Shown here: positions 8,920 through 19,700 of the stretch, in pieces
Layout of the letters: every line of letters starts with the position of its first letter
Numbering within the stretch: position 1 is the first letter of the stretch
NCBI RefSeq assembly: GCF_038397735.1
Contig: NZ_CP151635.1
Coordinates: forward strand, 2,356,001 to 2,420,000
Direction of reading: 5' to 3'
From: Microbacterium sp. LWH13-1.2
Lineage (GTDB): Bacteria > Actinomycetota > Actinomycetes > Actinomycetales > Microbacteriaceae
Length of the DNA: 64,000 bases
Program-made: the position numbers and the translations under genes
The notes under the pieces: generated by a model
What the model saw: only the letters and a program-made list of their open reading frames with translations
What the model was told of the DNA's origin: nothing
The model's database searches: none

Positions 8920-9510
8920 TTACGCCTTGGCGTCTTCCGTACGGAAGGGGAAGCCGAGGTGACGCAGAAGCGCGCGGCCTTCGTCGTCCGTCTTCGCGGT
9001 GGTGACGACAGTGATATCGAAACCGCGAACCCGGTCGATCTTGTCCTGATCGATCTCGTGGAACACGCTCTGCTCCTGGAGACCGAAGGTGTAGTTGCCG
9101 TTGCCGTCGAACTGCTTGGCCGACAGACCGCGGAAGTCGCGGATGCGGGGCAGGGCGAGCGAGACGAGGCGGTCCAGGAACTCCCACGCACGGTCACCAC
9201 GGAGGGTGACGTGTGCGCCGATGGGCTGGCCCTCGCGCAGCTTGAACTGCGCGATCGACTTGCGTGCCTTCGTGACGAGCGGCTTCTGACCGGTGATCTT
9301 GGTGAGATCGTCGATCGCGCCGTCGATCACCTTGCTGTCACGGGCCGCTTCACCGACACCGGTGTTCACGACGACCTTGACCAGACCGGGGATCTGCATC
9401 ACGTTGGTGTAGCCGAATTCATCCTGCAGCTTCTGCTGGATCTCGGCCTTGTACTTCGCCTTCAGGCGGGGCTGGATCTTGCCAGCCACCGCAGCGTCGG
9501 TGGTTGCCAT
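8920..9510 (-). CDS. rplE: 50S ribosomal protein L5
   Basis: 196 residues. L5 binds 5S rRNA and contacts the P-site tRNA. Conserved regions include [42 protein letters not shown] and the C-terminal [28 protein letters not shown] short Ala/Thr-rich N-terminus extends it by about 15 residues. The start overlaps the rplX stop by one base. Confidence 0.98.
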   Translation of the reverse strand: MATTDAAVAGKIQPRLKAKYKAEIQQKLQDEFGYTNVMQIPGLVKVVVNTGVGEAARDSKVIDGAIDDLTKITGQKPLVTKARKSIAQFKLREGQPIGAHVTLRGDRAWEFLDRLVSLALPRIRDFRGLSAKQFDGNGNYTFGLQEQSVFHEIDQDKIDRVRGFDITVVTTAKTDDEGRALLRHLGFPFRTEDAKA

Positions 9511-9869
9511 CAGAGGTCCTTACCTGACTTCTTCGCGTACCGCACACGGACGGTGCGCTTGACGCCGTCCTTGGTCTGCTCCTCGACCCGGTGGCCGACC
9601 TTGGTCGGCTTCTTGGTCGAGGGGTCGACGACTGCGACGTTCGAGATGTGGATGGAGGCCTCGACAGTCTCGAGGCCGCCCGTCTTGGTGCCACGCTGCG
9701 TCTGACCGACGCGCGTGTGCTTGGTGACGTAGTTCACGCCTTCGACGATGATGCGGTTCTTGTCGGCCAGGATCTCGAGGACCTTGCCCTGCTTGCCGCG
9801 ATCTCCGCCACGCTCCTGCGTCGCTCCGGTGATGACCTGAACCAGGTCACCCTTCTTGATCTTCGCCAT
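9510..9869 (-). CDS. rplX: 50S ribosomal protein L24
   Basis: 119 residues with a KOW motif at the N-terminus ([11 protein letters not shown] ... [10 protein letters not shown]). L24 is an early assembly initiator that binds the 5' domain of 23S rRNA near the tunnel exit. It lies 3 bp downstream of rplN. Confidence 0.97.
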   Translation of the reverse strand: MAKIKKGDLVQVITGATQERGGDRGKQGKVLEILADKNRIIVEGVNYVTKHTRVGQTQRGTKTGGLETVEASIHISNVAVVDPSTKKPTKVGHRVEEQTKDGVKRTVRVRYAKKSGKDL

Positions 9870-9872
9870 GAC

Positions 9873-10241
9873 TTAAATAACCTCCGGCGCCAGCGAGACG
9901 ATCTTCATGAACTTCTTGTCACGAAGCTCGCGACCGACCGGCCCGAAGATACGGGTGCCGCGGGGCTCCCCGTCGTTCTTCAGGATCACGGCGGCGTTCT
10001 CGTCGAACTTGATGTACGAGCCGTCGGGACGGCGCGTGGACTTGACCGTGCGGACGATGACGGCCTTGACCACATCGCCCTTCTTGACGTTTCCGCCCGG
10101 GATCGCGTCCTTGACGGTCGCGACGATCGTGTCACCGAGACCGGCGTAACGACGACGCGAGCCGCCGAGAACACGGATGGTGAGCAGTTCCTTCGCGCCG
10201 GTGTTGTCGGCGACCTTGAGGCGGGATTCCTGCTGGATCAC
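9873..10241 (-). CDS. rplN: 50S ribosomal protein L14
   Basis: 122 residues, exactly the standard size. L14 forms an intersubunit bridge with 16S helix 14. [19 protein letters not shown] and the C-terminal [23 protein letters not shown] are almost invariant in the family. Its start overlaps the rpsQ stop by 4 nt. Confidence 0.98.
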   Translation of the reverse strand: MIQQESRLKVADNTGAKELLTIRVLGGSRRRYAGLGDTIVATVKDAIPGGNVKKGDVVKAVIVRTVKSTRRPDGSYIKFDENAAVILKNDGEPRGTRIFGPVGRELRDKKFMKIVSLAPEVI

Positions 10242-10558
10242 TTGGCCTTCTCCAGAATCTCCACCAGACGCCAGCGCTTCGTGGCGCTGAGCGGGCGGGT
10301 CTCGTTGATCAGGACGAGGTCGCCGATGCCGGCGGAGTTCGCCTCATCGTGCGCCTTGACCTTCGAGGTGCGGCGGATGACCTTGCCGTAAAGCGGGTGC
10401 TTCACGCGGTCCTCGACCTCGACCACGATGGTCTTGTCCATCTTGTCGCTGATGACGTAGCCACGACGCGACTTGCGGTACCCACGGGCATCCGCATCGC
10501 GGACATCGTGTGCGGCGTGCTCAGCCTCGACGGCGGCTTCCTTCTTGGTGGCCATCAC
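10238..10558 (-). CDS. rpsQ: 30S ribosomal protein S17
   Basis: 106 residues, or 105 if the second Met at 10555 is used, which would overlap the rpmC stop. S17 is an OB-fold primary binder of 16S rRNA. The core [34 protein letters not shown] is textbook. About 30 acidic and charged residues precede it, so the protein is longer than the usual 80-90. Confidence 0.97.
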   Translation of the reverse strand: MMATKKEAAVEAEHAAHDVRDADARGYRKSRRGYVISDKMDKTIVVEVEDRVKHPLYGKVIRRTSKVKAHDEANSAGIGDLVLINETRPLSATKRWRLVEILEKAK

Positions 10559-10872
10559 TCAGCCTCTTCCTTCACGGCGTCGTCGGCGGAATCCGCCTTC
10601 TTCGCCTTCGACTTGGTCGCCTTCTTGGCCGGAGCCTCGACGGGAGCGGGCGTCGCACGGATGCCCAGCTCACGCTCGCGGATCACGGTGTACAGGCGCG
10701 CGATGTCGCGCTTGACGGCGCGGATGCGGCCGTGGCTCTCCAGCTGGCCGGTGGCCGACTGGAAACGGAGGTTGAACAGCTCCTCCTTGGCCTTACGCAG
10801 CTCCTCAACGAGGCGCTGGTCTTCGAACGTGTCGAGCTCTGCCGGAGCGAGCTCCTTGGTGCCGATCGCCAT
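10555..10872 (-). CDS. rpmC: 50S ribosomal protein L29 with Lys/Ala-rich C-terminal tail
   Basis: 105 residues from ATG at 10872, against about 65 normally. The L29 helical hairpin ([27 protein letters not shown] ... [19 protein letters not shown]) ends near residue 72. The rest is a Pro/Ala/Lys tail ending acidic. L29 lies at the tunnel exit beside L23. The start overlaps the rplP stop by one base, which fixes it against longer upstream starts. Confidence 0.95.
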   Translation of the reverse strand: MAIGTKELAPAELDTFEDQRLVEELRKAKEELFNLRFQSATGQLESHGRIRAVKRDIARLYTVIRERELGIRATPAPVEAPAKKATKSKAKKADSADDAVKEEAE

Positions 10873-11291
10873 TACGCGTCGCCCTCCTCGCGCTTGATGA
10901 TGCGTGCCTTGAGAGGCAGCTTGTGAATTGCTCTGGTCAGTGCCTCGCGAGCGAGCTCCTCGCTCACGCCGGAGACCTCGAAGAGGACGCGACCCGGCTT
11001 GACGTTGGCGACCCACCACTCGGGCGAACCCTTACCGGAACCCATGCGGGTCTCAGCAGGCTTCTTCGTCAGCGGACGGTCGGGGTAGATGTTGATCCAC
11101 ACCTTTCCGCCACGCTTGATGTGACGCGTGACCGCGATACGAGCGGACTCGATCTGGCGGTTGGTGACATATGCAGGCGTGAGTGCCTGGATGCCGTACT
11201 CGCCGAAGGAGACCTTCGTGCCACCGGTCGCCTGGCCGCTACGACCGGGGTGGTGCTGCTTGCGGAACTTGACTTTGCGGGGAATAAGCAT
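10872..11291 (-). CDS. rplP: 50S ribosomal protein L16
   Basis: 139 residues. L16 contacts A- and P-site tRNA elbows near the peptidyl-transferase centre. [44 protein letters not shown] and the C-terminal [11 protein letters not shown] are all present. It is coupled to rpsC upstream by a one-base overlap and to rpmC downstream. Confidence 0.98.
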   Translation of the reverse strand: MLIPRKVKFRKQHHPGRSGQATGGTKVSFGEYGIQALTPAYVTNRQIESARIAVTRHIKRGGKVWINIYPDRPLTKKPAETRMGSGKGSPEWWVANVKPGRVLFEVSGVSEELAREALTRAIHKLPLKARIIKREEGDA

Positions 11292-12046
11292 CAGGCAGAC
11301 GCTCCTTCTGCGACGGGTGCCTCGTTGCGCGGTGCACGACGACGGTCGCCACCACGGTCATCACGACGAGCCTTGGGGGCGTTGGCCTGCTCGCGAGCGA
11401 GCTCCTTCGCCGTCAGGTCGCCCTTGTAGATCCAGACCTTCACACCGATGCGGCCGAAGGTGGTCTTCGCCTCGTAGAAGCCGTAGTCGATGTTCGCGCG
11501 CAGCGTGTGCAGCGGCACACGACCCTCACGGTAGAACTCCGAACGGCTCATCTCGGCGCCGCCGAGGCGGCCGGAGACCTGGATGCGGATGCCCTTGGCG
11601 CCAGCGCGCTGCGCGCCCTGGAGACCCTTGCGCATCGCACGACGGAACGCCACACGAGCAGAGAGCTGCTCGGCGATGCCCTGTGCGACGAGCTGAGCGT
11701 CGGCCTCGGGGTTCTTGACCTCGAGGATGTTCAGCTGGATCTGCTTGCCCGAGAGCTTCTCGAGGTCGCCGCGGATGCGCTCGGCCTCGGCTCCACGACG
11801 ACCGATCACGATGCCCGGACGGGCGGTGTGGATGTCGACGCGGACGCGGTCACGGGTGCGCTCGATCTCGATGTTCGAGACACCGGCGCGGTCGAGCTGC
11901 GTCTTCAGCAGGTTGCGGATCTTGATGTCCTCGGCGACGTAGTCGGCGTAACGCTGACCCGGCTTCGTCGAGTCCGAGAACCAACGCGACACATGGTCAG
12001 TCGTGATGCCGAGGCGGAAGCCGTACGGGTTTACTTTCTGTCCCAT
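11291..12046 (-). CDS. rpsC: 30S ribosomal protein S3
   Basis: 251 residues. S3 lines the mRNA entry channel with S4 and S5. The KH domain with the GRRGAEAE loop lies near residues 70-110, and the C-terminal S3 domain contains [26 protein letters not shown]. The last 30 residues are Arg/Asp/Glu-rich and not conserved in E. coli. Both ends overlap neighbours by one base. Confidence 0.98.
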   Translation of the reverse strand: MGQKVNPYGFRLGITTDHVSRWFSDSTKPGQRYADYVAEDIKIRNLLKTQLDRAGVSNIEIERTRDRVRVDIHTARPGIVIGRRGAEAERIRGDLEKLSGKQIQLNILEVKNPEADAQLVAQGIAEQLSARVAFRRAMRKGLQGAQRAGAKGIRIQVSGRLGGAEMSRSEFYREGRVPLHTLRANIDYGFYEAKTTFGRIGVKVWIYKGDLTAKELAREQANAPKARRDDRGGDRRRAPRNEAPVAEGASA

Positions 12047-12444
12047 TACTTGCTCGCCTTCTTGTTGCTGTCGCTTGCCGCAGCCGGAGCTGCCTCAGGC
12101 GTCGAGAGCACGACCGTGATGTGGCTCGTGCGCTTCTTGATCTGGAAAGCGCGACCCTGTGCACGGGGCTGGAAACGCTTGAGCGTCGTGCCCTCGTCTA
12201 CGTAGGCGTTAGCCACGTACAGGTCCTGCTCGTCGAGGTACTCGCCGTCACGATCCGCCTTGACCTGCGCGTTGGCCATGGCCGACGCGACAAGCTTGTA
12301 GATCGGCTCACTGGCGCTCTGCTGTGCGAACTTCAGGATCGCCAGAGCCTCCTGGGCCTGCTTGCCCTTGATGAGCGCGACGACACGACGAGCCTTCTGA
12401 GGGGTCACGCGGATGTGTCGCACGCGTGCGATGGACTCCACCAT
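12046..12444 (-). CDS. rplV: 50S ribosomal protein L22
   Basis: 132 residues from ATG at 12444, preceded by a GAGGAGAGA ribosome-binding site. Longer in-frame starts lie in the rpsS coding region and are rejected. L22 lines the exit tunnel, where its long beta-hairpin affects macrolide action. [23 protein letters not shown] and the hairpin segment [20 protein letters not shown] are clear. A short Ala/Ser/Lys tail follows. Confidence 0.96.
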   Translation of the reverse strand: MVESIARVRHIRVTPQKARRVVALIKGKQAQEALAILKFAQQSASEPIYKLVASAMANAQVKADRDGEYLDEQDLYVANAYVDEGTTLKRFQPRAQGRAFQIKKRTSHITVVLSTPEAAPAAASDSNKKASK

Positions 12445-12469
12445 TTCTCTCTCCTCTATCGCCACCGCG

Positions 12470-12751
12470 TCAGCGGCGGCGGCCCTTCTTGTCGTCCTTC
12501 TCGTGGCCGCGGAAGGTGCGGGTGGGCGCGAACTCGCCCAGTTTGTGGCCGACCATGGTCTCGGACACAAACACGGGGATGTGCTTGCGACCGTCGTGGA
12601 CCGCGATCGTGTGACCCAGCATGGCCGGGATGATCATGGACCGGCGAGACCAGGTCTTGATGACGTTCTTGGTGCCGGCTTCGTTCTGCACGACCACCTT
12701 GCGAAGCAGGTGATCGTCGACGAAGGGGCCCTTCTTAAGACTGCGAGGCAT
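12470..12751 (-). CDS. rpsS: 30S ribosomal protein S19
   Basis: 93 residues, standard size. S19 is in the 30S head near the A site and partners S13. [44 protein letters not shown] and [16 protein letters not shown] are diagnostic. It is 12 bp after rplB and 25 bp before rplV. Confidence 0.98.
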   Translation of the reverse strand: MPRSLKKGPFVDDHLLRKVVVQNEAGTKNVIKTWSRRSMIIPAMLGHTIAVHDGRKHIPVFVSETMVGHKLGEFAPTRTFRGHEKDDKKGRRR

Positions 12752-12763
12752 CTTCTCTTACTC

Positions 12764-13603
12764 CTACTTACGCTTCTTGCCGGCGTTACGACGACGCACG
12801 ATGTACTTGTCGCTTTCCTTGTTGGCGTGACGGGTGCGACCCTCAGCCTGGCCCCACGGGGAGACGGGGTGACGTCCACCGGACGTCTTGCCCTCACCAC
12901 CACCGTGCGGGTGGTCGACCGGGTTCATCGCGACACCACGGACGGTCGGGCGGACGCCCTTCCAGCGCATGCGGCCGGCCTTACCCCAGTTGATGTTCGA
13001 CTGCTCGGCGTTTCCGACCTCGCCGATGGTCGCGCGGCAGCGCGCATCGACGTTGCGGATCTCGCCCGAGGGCAGACGCAGCTGAGCGAAGTTGCCATCC
13101 TTGGCGACGAGACGGACGGATGCACCGGCCGAACGTGCCATCTTCGCGCCGCCACCGGGACGGAGCTCGATCGCGTGGATGACGGTACCCGTCGGGATGT
13201 TCTTCAGCGGGAGGTTGTTGCCCGGCTTGATGTCGGCACCTGCACCCGACTCGATGACGTCGCCCTGCTTGAGCTTCGCCGGCGCGAGGATGTAGCGCTT
13301 CTCGCCGTCGAAGTAGTGCAGCAGCGCGATGCGTGCCGTGCGGTTGGGGTCGTACTCGATGTGAGCGACCTTGGCGTCCACGCCGTCCTTGTCATTGCGA
13401 CGGAAGTCGATGACGCGGTACTGGCGCTTGTGGCCACCACCGATGTGACGGGTCGTGATACGGCCCTGGTTGTTGCGACCACCGGTCTTCGAGAGCGGGC
13501 GCAGCAGCGACTTCTCCGGCGTCGATCGGGTGATCTCGGCGAAGTCAGCCACCGACGAGCCGCGACGGCCCGGGGTCGTGGGCTTGTACTTGCGAATAGC
13601 CAT
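12764..13603 (-). CDS. rplB: 50S ribosomal protein L2
   Basis: 279 residues, standard. L2 is essential for subunit association and peptidyl transfer. The N-terminal [18 protein letters not shown] and the C-terminal [16 protein letters not shown], with the catalytically implicated His, are present. It is followed by rpsS in the same transcript. Confidence 0.98.
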   Translation of the reverse strand: MAIRKYKPTTPGRRGSSVADFAEITRSTPEKSLLRPLSKTGGRNNQGRITTRHIGGGHKRQYRVIDFRRNDKDGVDAKVAHIEYDPNRTARIALLHYFDGEKRYILAPAKLKQGDVIESGAGADIKPGNNLPLKNIPTGTVIHAIELRPGGGAKMARSAGASVRLVAKDGNFAQLRLPSGEIRNVDARCRATIGEVGNAEQSNINWGKAGRMRWKGVRPTVRGVAMNPVDHPHGGGEGKTSGGRHPVSPWGQAEGRTRHANKESDKYIVRRRNAGKKRK

Positions 13604-13623
13604 GATTGTCCTTATCCCCCGGA

Positions 13624-13947
13624 TCAGCCGATTGCCGTGAAGATGTCGATGGTGCCCGACTTCAGGGTCACGATGGCGCGCTTGGTGTCCTTGCGCTTGC
13701 CCGTGCCGAAGCGGGTGCGACGAGCCTTGCCGACGCGGTTGAGGGTGTTGACCCCAGCGACCTTGACGCCGAAGATCTTCTCGATGGCGAGCTTGATCTC
13801 GGTCTTCGAAGCGCGCGGGTCCACGAGGAAGGTGTACTTACCCTCGTCGATGAGACCGTAGCTCTTCTCGGACACGACCGGCTTCAGGATGATGTCGCGC
13901 GGGTCCTTGTTCAGGGCCGTCTGGAGAACAGATGCCTGCTCGCTCAT
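13624..13947 (-). CDS. rplW: 50S ribosomal protein L23
   Basis: 107 residues. L23 sits at the tunnel exit and docks trigger factor and [49 protein letters not shown] is the family core. About 15 N-terminal residues ([15 protein letters not shown]) extend it. The start overlaps the rplD stop by 4 nt. Confidence 0.97.
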   Translation of the reverse strand: MSEQASVLQTALNKDPRDIILKPVVSEKSYGLIDEGKYTFLVDPRASKTEIKLAIEKIFGVKVAGVNTLNRVGKARRTRFGTGKRKDTKRAIVTLKSGTIDIFTAIG

Positions 13948-14606
13948 GCGGGGACCTCCTGGTTGGCGCCGGACTTGGAGGCGATGAAGCCCTCGAGCGC
14001 GGCCTGGGTGAAGACGATGTCGTCGGAGACGAGCACGTCGTATGCGTTGAGCTGGTCGAACGTCAGCACGTGCAGGTTCGACAGGTTGCGGATGCTCTTC
14101 AGCGTCACGTCGTCGTTGCGCTCGATGACGACGAGCACGTTCTTCGACGAGACGACGTTGGTGAGGAAGTTCACCGCGGTCTTGGTCGAAGGCGTGCCGT
14201 CAATGCCGAACGACTCGATGGCGTGGATGCGGTCACCGCGGAAGCGGTCGCTCAGTGCACCACGGAGGGCAGCGGCGATCATCTTCTTGGGGGTGCGCTG
14301 CGAGTAGTCGCGCGGCTTGGGGCCGTGCACGATTCCACCACCGGTCATGTGCGGCGCGCGGATCGAGCCCTGACGGGCGTTACCCGTGCCCTTCTGCTTG
14401 AAGGGCTTGCGGCCGGCACCCGAGACCTCACCGCGACGCTTGGTCGAGTGGGTTCCCTGGCGAGCCGCCGCGAGCTGCGCGACGACGACCTGGTGGATGA
14501 GCGGGATGTTCGTCTTGGCGTCGAACAGTTCGGCGGGAAGCTCGATCGAGCCAGCCTTCTTGCCGTCTGCCTTGAGGACGTCAAGCGCGAGAGTGGAGTC
14601 AGCCAT
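13944..14606 (-). CDS. rplD: 50S ribosomal protein L4
   Basis: 220 residues. L4 assembles early, lines the tunnel opposite L22, and in E. coli autoregulates the S10 operon. The tunnel-loop segment [44 protein letters not shown] is fully conserved. It lies 2 bp downstream of rplC. Confidence 0.98.
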   Translation of the reverse strand: MADSTLALDVLKADGKKAGSIELPAELFDAKTNIPLIHQVVVAQLAAARQGTHSTKRRGEVSGAGRKPFKQKGTGNARQGSIRAPHMTGGGIVHGPKPRDYSQRTPKKMIAAALRGALSDRFRGDRIHAIESFGIDGTPSTKTAVNFLTNVVSSKNVLVVIERNDDVTLKSIRNLSNLHVLTFDQLNAYDVLVSDDIVFTQAALEGFIASKSGANQEVPA

Positions 14607-14608
14607 GA

Positions 14609-15268
14609 TCAGGCACCCTTCACTGCGTTGCGGACGTAGACGATGCGGCCACGAGCACCGGGGACGGCGCCCTTGACGAGCAGCAGGCCCTTCTCGATGT
14701 CGACGGCGTGCACCGTGAGGTTGAGGACGGTCACGCGCTCGCCACCCATACGGCCGGCCATGCGCATGCCCTTGAAGACGCGGCTCGGGGTCGACGATGC
14801 GCCGATCGAGCCGGGCTTGCGGTGGTTGCGGTGCGAACCGTGCGAAGCCGAGACGCCCTTGAAGTTGTGACGCTTCATGACACCGGCGAAGCCCTTGCCC
14901 TTGCTCGTGCCGACGACGTCGACGAGCTGGCCTGCTTCGAAGGTGCCGTCGACCGTGAGCTCCTGGCCCAGCGAGTAGTCGCCGGCATCCGCGGTGCGGA
15001 TCTCGGTGACGTGACGACGCGGCGTGACGCCTGCAGCCTCGAAGTGAGCGGTCAGCGGCTTGTTCACCTTGCGCGGGTCGATCTGGCCGTACGCGATCTG
15101 CACGGCGTTGTAGCCGTCCTTCTCGGGGGTACGGATCTGCGTGACCACGTTCGAGGCGAGCTCGATGACGGTGACGGGAACGAGCTTGCCGCTCTCGTTC
15201 CAGACCTGGGTCATACCGAGCTTCGTGCCCAGCATGCCCTTGGAAATCTTGGAGTTGATGTCAACCAT
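14609..15268 (-). CDS. rplC: 50S ribosomal protein L3
   Basis: 219 residues from ATG at 15268, 8 bp after rpsJ. The upstream in-frame extension belongs to rpsJ antiparallel reading and is rejected. L3 initiates assembly and its loop approaches the peptidyl-transferase centre. [30 protein letters not shown] and [15 protein letters not shown] identify it. Confidence 0.97.
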   Translation of the reverse strand: MVDINSKISKGMLGTKLGMTQVWNESGKLVPVTVIELASNVVTQIRTPEKDGYNAVQIAYGQIDPRKVNKPLTAHFEAAGVTPRRHVTEIRTADAGDYSLGQELTVDGTFEAGQLVDVVGTSKGKGFAGVMKRHNFKGVSASHGSHRNHRKPGSIGASSTPSRVFKGMRMAGRMGGERVTVLNLTVHAVDIEKGLLLVKGAVPGARGRIVYVRNAVKGA

Positions 15269-15276
15269 GTCCGACC

Positions 15277-15585
15277 TCAGAGCTTGATCTCGATGTTGAC
15301 ATCGGCAGGAAGGTCGAGACGCATCAGCGAGTCGACAGCCTTGGGCGTCGGGTCGACGATGTCGATCAGACGCTTGTGGGTGCGCATCTCGAAGTGCTCG
15401 CGGCTGTCCTTGTACTTGTGCGGCGACCGGATGACGCACACGACGTTCTTCTCGGTCGGAAGGGGCACGGGGCCGACGACCGTGGCGCCCGCGCGGGTCA
15501 CCGTGTCGACGATCTTGCGTGCGGACGTGTCGATGACCTCGTGGTCATACGACTTCAGGCGAATGCGGATCTTCTGTCCCGCCAT
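15277..15585 (-). CDS. rpsJ: 30S ribosomal protein S10
   Basis: 102 residues, standard. S10 is in the 30S head and doubles as NusE in antitermination. [58 protein letters not shown] are diagnostic. It is the first gene of the ribosomal supercluster here. The start is preceded by AGAGAGAGCAGACA, a weak ribosome-binding site. tuf, which adjoins rpsJ in many bacteria, is 10.6 kb away here. Confidence 0.98.
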   Translation of the reverse strand: MAGQKIRIRLKSYDHEVIDTSARKIVDTVTRAGATVVGPVPLPTEKNVVCVIRSPHKYKDSREHFEMRTHKRLIDIVDPTPKAVDSLMRLDLPADVNIEIKL

Positions 15586-16022
15586 TGTCTGCTCTCTCTC
15601 TTTAAGCGTCTTACCGACCTGGGCCGGGTGACCCAGGGGCATTGGACGCACGTCGGCGCTGTTCGCGCCTCGGCACTCGAACGGCTCTCGCGAGTCGATC
15701 TGCTGCACCACTGTTCTGCTGTCATCCCGCACGCCTCACGACGAGCGGATGTCCGACCTCCGCCGCGCACGGCGGAGCCCTCGTGATGAAGATGTCGGGA
15801 TCGTTCTGCCACCCGCGGCCTAGGTCCCTGCGCGCCTGCGCCGCCTATGCACTGCCGTGATGGTGATCCGGTCGCGCTGAGCACGCCGGAATGTCGAACC
15901 TGTCTATTCTGCCACGGGCGATTTCACTTGCGCAAACCCGGGCGTGTCGCGCCGGCTGTGCATCTCCTGAGGGCGCGCCCCAGCCGTCGGATCGGCGCCT
16001 CTGATCGACGCCGCCGACGACC
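15586..16022 (-). promoter_or_regulatory. Upstream region of the S10 operon
   Basis: No gene is supported in these 437 bases. A 6-bp hairpin CCTGGG/CCCAGG lies at 15618-15637, 33 bp before rpsJ. A possible promoter has TTGCGC at 15935-15930 and CAGAAT at 15911-15906 (18-bp spacer), which would leave a leader of about 315 nt. That is long enough for regulation, but the hexamers are imperfect. Confidence 0.35.
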
Positions 16023-16298
16023 CCTCAGCGCGCTGAGGAGAGCGGGGCGAGGCATCCCCATGCCTCGCCCCGCTTGGGGAGGGCGTTCAGTGCGAGGGGG
16101 CACACCGAACGCGAGGAGACCGGCGTGAAGGGACGCCGGGATCCTCGACCGAGGGCGCGGCGAAGCGACCGCCGCGCGGGCGGGAAGACGTCAGAGCGCA
16201 CAGAGTGCGCGCGTCGCACGATGATCCCCAAAATCGTATTCCCCAGTTTGACGCGGCGAACCGCGTGAATTCGGGAGGTCGAACCCCTTCGACATCCC
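16023..16298 (-). ncRNA. Candidate structured RNA, row of hairpins
   Basis: Eight inverted repeats follow one another: 16023-16038 (palindrome CCTCAGCGCGCTGAGG); 16041-16074 (15-bp perfect stem, CCCC loop); 16084-16111 (11 bp); 16120-16139 (7 bp); 16155-16177 (7 bp); 16196-16210 (6 bp); 16251-16266 (6 bp with a UUCG loop on the minus strand); 16273-16298 (6 plus 4 bp). In the 16084-16111 stem both non-Watson-Crick positions are G-U on the minus strand and A-C on the plus strand. A TAGGAT at 16335-16330 could be its -10. It could be a small RNA ending at the two large hairpins, or the distal leader of the S10 operon. I match it to no known RNA family. Confidence 0.4.
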
Positions 16299-16395
16299 TG
16301 ATCGCAAGTTCCCCAGGCGATCGAGATCCATCCTACGGGAACAGGCCACTGAAACGCGATACCGCCACCCGGAATACTTGGTTCCGGACGCAGAA

Positions 16396-16427
16396 GAGCG
16401 GCGACTCCCGTGAAGGAGCCGCCGCTC
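16396..16427 (-). terminator. Terminator after the Rv0909-like gene
   Basis: The 13-nt arms at 16396-16408 and 16415-16427 pair throughout. The only non-canonical pair is G-U on the minus strand (A-C on the plus). It starts 20 bp after the stop of the small gene. Confidence 0.7.
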
Positions 16428-16447
16428 TCGGTCTCAGTGGCGAGCTG

Positions 16448-16660
16448 TCACTCGTTGCCGACGGCCTTGTCGGCGCTGTCGCGGATCTCGTCGATCTTGT
16501 CCGCGGCACCCGGAGCGAGCTTCTTCGCGAAGTCTGCGACGCCGTCGAGGACCTTGTCGCTGATGTCCTCGGCCTGCTCGCTCTTGACGGCCTCGGCGAT
16601 CTTGTCCTTGTTCTGCTCGTACAGGTCCTTGCCCTTGTTGACGGTGTCCTCGATACCCAT
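16448..16660 (-). CDS. Rv0909/MT0933-like putative antitoxin
   Basis: 70 residues, strongly helical, with alternating Asp, Glu, Lys and Ala. The pattern (MGIEDTVNKGKDLYEQNKDKI, then EDISDKVLDGVADFAKKL) resembles the actinobacterial family annotated as Rv0909-type antitoxin. I do not see a toxin gene next to it, so the TA role is only by family name. It could equally be a small stress protein. The start has a good AAGGGGG ribosome-binding site. It has its own terminator and lies between the giant surface-protein gene and the S10 operon. Confidence 0.65.
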   Translation of the reverse strand: MGIEDTVNKGKDLYEQNKDKIAEAVKSEQAEDISDKVLDGVADFAKKLAPGAADKIDEIRDSADKAVGNE

Positions 16661-16748
16661 GCGGGCCCCCTTGTATGCGATCGGATGCGGCGGATCCCCG
16701 ACGCACGTTCATTCTGCCCGGATCGACGCCTGGGCGGAAGAGACGCGA

Positions 16749-16775
16749 GAGGGGCGGTCATACAGACCGCCCCTC
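16749..16775 (-). terminator. Terminator of the giant surface-protein gene
   Basis: A perfect 11-bp stem (GAGGGGCGGTC, loop ATACA, GACCGCCCCTC) begins 10 bp after the stop codon of the 9.1-kb gene. Its base is followed on the minus strand by TCTCGCGTCT. Confidence 0.75.
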
Positions 16776-16785
16776 CCTGCCGCGA

Positions 16786-19700
16786 CTACTCGGCGGCGAC
16801 GGCAACCCGTCGACGGCGGTACGCGAGGAACAGCCCTCCGGAGACGAGCATCAGCAGTGCCATCGCGATCAGGCTCCAGGCCGTCTCCGCTCCGGTCGTC
16901 GCGAGAGGGTCGGCCGCCTTCACGTCGGCTGTCGCGTCGTCGACGAGCTGCGCCTCATCGGTCTGCTCGGTCGGCGAATCCACCACGACGGCATTGGTCA
17001 CCGACGGGTACGCCTGCTCGCCGATGCGCACGCGCAGCGTGAGAGTGATCTCCTCGTCGAGGGCGAGACCGTCCTCGAGCGTCCACGTCACGACACGGCC
17101 GTCCACCCGCACACCCTGATCGGGCGAGCTGTCGAACTCGAGCCCCGCGGGCAGGGCATCAGTGATCGTGACGGGCCCGAGGTCGGCGGTCGGGCCGTCG
17201 TTGCGCACGACGATCTCGTAGACGCCGACCTTGCCGACCTGGAAGCCGCCGACGGCCGTCTTGGTGACCACGAGCGCGGCGAGGCCGGGCACTGTCACCA
17301 CGTCGGACGCGCGGTTGTCGTCGGGAGTGCGGTCGGGGTGCTCGTCGGTGATCTCCGTCGCTGTGACATCCGCGACGTTGACGACCTCGGAGTACGCCGA
17401 GACCAGCACCCGCGTGGTCACGACGAGCGGTGCCGCGGTCTCGCCCGGCGCGAGCGGCAGCGCGTAGCGCGCGGTCACCAGGGTTCCGGCGAGGGGGTCC
17501 TCGGCGTCGACCGGCGCGATCGCGTCGATCGTCCAGTCGCCTCCCACCTCGTCGCCCACGACAGTGGTGACCTCGAGACCCGCGGGCACGAGATCCGTCA
17601 CCACGACACCGGTCGCCTCGGACGGACCGCTGTTGCGCACCTCGAGGGTGAACGGCAGCAGGTCGCCGATGCGCACGGCATCCGCATCATGCGTCTTGGC
17701 GATGGCGAGGTCGACCTCCCGATCCACCGTCACGGCGGCGGTGTCGATGTCGTTGCCGGGGTTCGAGTCCGGCGTGCCGGACGATACCGTGGCCGTGTTC
17801 GTGAGCGTCGACCCGTGCACCACGGTCGGGTCGATCAGCGCATCGAACTCTATCGCAGGCGTCGCAGCACCCTCGACGAGCCCCGCGTCACCGGGCGCAA
17901 GCGTGAACGTCACGCTCTGCGGGTCCGCCTCGTCGACTGCGGCCGTCCACGCCGCCGCAGCGTCGCCGGCGAGTGCCGTGAAGCTCATGCCTGCGGGAAG
18001 ACGGTCGACGACCGTGACGGGACCGACCGCGTCGCTGGCACCGAGGTTGGCGACCTCCACCCGGTAGCGGATGCTCTCGCCCGCCACCGCGGAGGAGACC
18101 TGCGCGCCCTCGCTGTCGATCGCCGTCTTGATCAGCTGCAGATCGGCGTCGGTCGTGACGTCGATCACGGCCGTGTCGGTGTCCTCGTGCGGCGAGTCCG
18201 ACCTGCTGTCCGACCACGACAGGGTCGCCGTGTTCGTCAGGGCCGTGCCCGTCGGGACGTTCGACGCGACGAGAGCGACCACGGTGATGGTGCTGTCGCC
18301 CAGCGGGTGGCCCGCCTGGAAGCAGCTCTCGCTCACGTCGTCGCACGTCCAGCCCTCACCGGCGATCGAGATCGCGCTGAGACCCTCCGGGAGCACGTCG
18401 GTGACGAACGCGTCGGCGACCGAAGGACCGTCGTTGCGGACCGTCAGCGTGTATTCGACCTCGGTACCCGCGATCCACGGGCCGTCTGCGACGGTCTTCG
18501 TGATCGAGAGCTCGGCGAGCGTGACGATCTCGACCGCCGCCTCGCTGTGGTTGTTCGTCGGATCGAAGTCCTCCGGGCCCGTCACGTCGGCGGCGTTCAC
18601 GAGTCGCTGCGGACGCACGTCCGCGGCGACCGCTGCGGTGACCTCGATCACCACGGTCGCCCCCGATGCCAGGGTCTCCCCCTCGGCCAGCGCCGACCAG
18701 GCGATCGAGCGGCCGTCGTCGGTCACGGTCGCATCGGCCGCGACCGGGCCGGACCCGGCGACGTCGATGGTCGACGAGACGTACGTCATCCCGGCAGGGA
18801 GCCGGTCGGCGATGTCGATCGGCGCGCTCGAGATGCTCGGGCCGTCGTTCGTGACGGTCAGCAGGAAGCGCGTCTGCGTCCCCGCGGTCACCTCGGGAGC
18901 ATCCGCTCCGACAGGAGCGCCGTCCGCGTCGAGCGCCGCCTTCACGATCGAGAGGTCGGCCACCCGGTCGGATGCGGTGGTGTCGCCGTCGCGCGGGGTG
19001 TTCGTCGAGTTGGTCGCCTCGGCCTGCACCCAGTTCTCCACCTCGGAGCCCGGAGCGAGTGCCGAGTCCACCGCGTACGTCACGATGAACGACCGCGTGT
19101 TCGTCCCCGACGCTGCAGGCACCGTACCCGCCACCGCGAACGTGTCGTTCGCGGCCGGCCCCGCCGTGCGGGTCCAGGTGCCGTTCTCGTCCTGCACCTG
19201 GGAGTAGGAGAGCATCGACGGGACCTCGTCGACGATGCGCACGTCGCGAGCATCCGCCGGTCCGTTGTTCGTCACGACGACCCGGTAGCTGACGGTCTCG
19301 CCGGCGACGACGTCCGGCAGGGCGGCCCCGAGCTGGGAGGCGTCCTTCCATGTGCCGTCGTCGAGTATGACGCGCGTCTTGGTGACCGCGAGCGTCGTGT
19401 CATCGCCAGGGGTGACCGTGACCTCACCGGTGTTGTTGCCGGGGACCGGGTCGGTCGTCGCTCCGGGGGCGACGGATGCCGCGTTGCGGATCGCTCCCCC
19501 GGTCCACGACGAGTCGACGGTTCCGGTGAGCGACAGGTCCTGCGCGGGACCCACCGGCATCTGCTCTCCGACGAAGGTCCAGGTGATCGTGTCGCCCGCG
19601 GCGGCCGGCCACCCGTCCGATGCCGTGACCGTCCAGGCCGTCAGGCCTGCGGACGGATCCCGCACATCGCCGATCCCCGCGGGGATCGTGTCGGTCACCG

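Noticed and set aside
16025..16231. 68-residue minus-strand ORF in the hairpin region
   Set aside because: No family, no start signal, and its sequence is explained by the stems.
16260..16300. tRNA-like T-arm sequence (GGTCGAACCCC)
   Set aside because: No acceptor stem, anticodon arm or D arm can be placed around it. The bases belong to the hairpin at 16273-16298.
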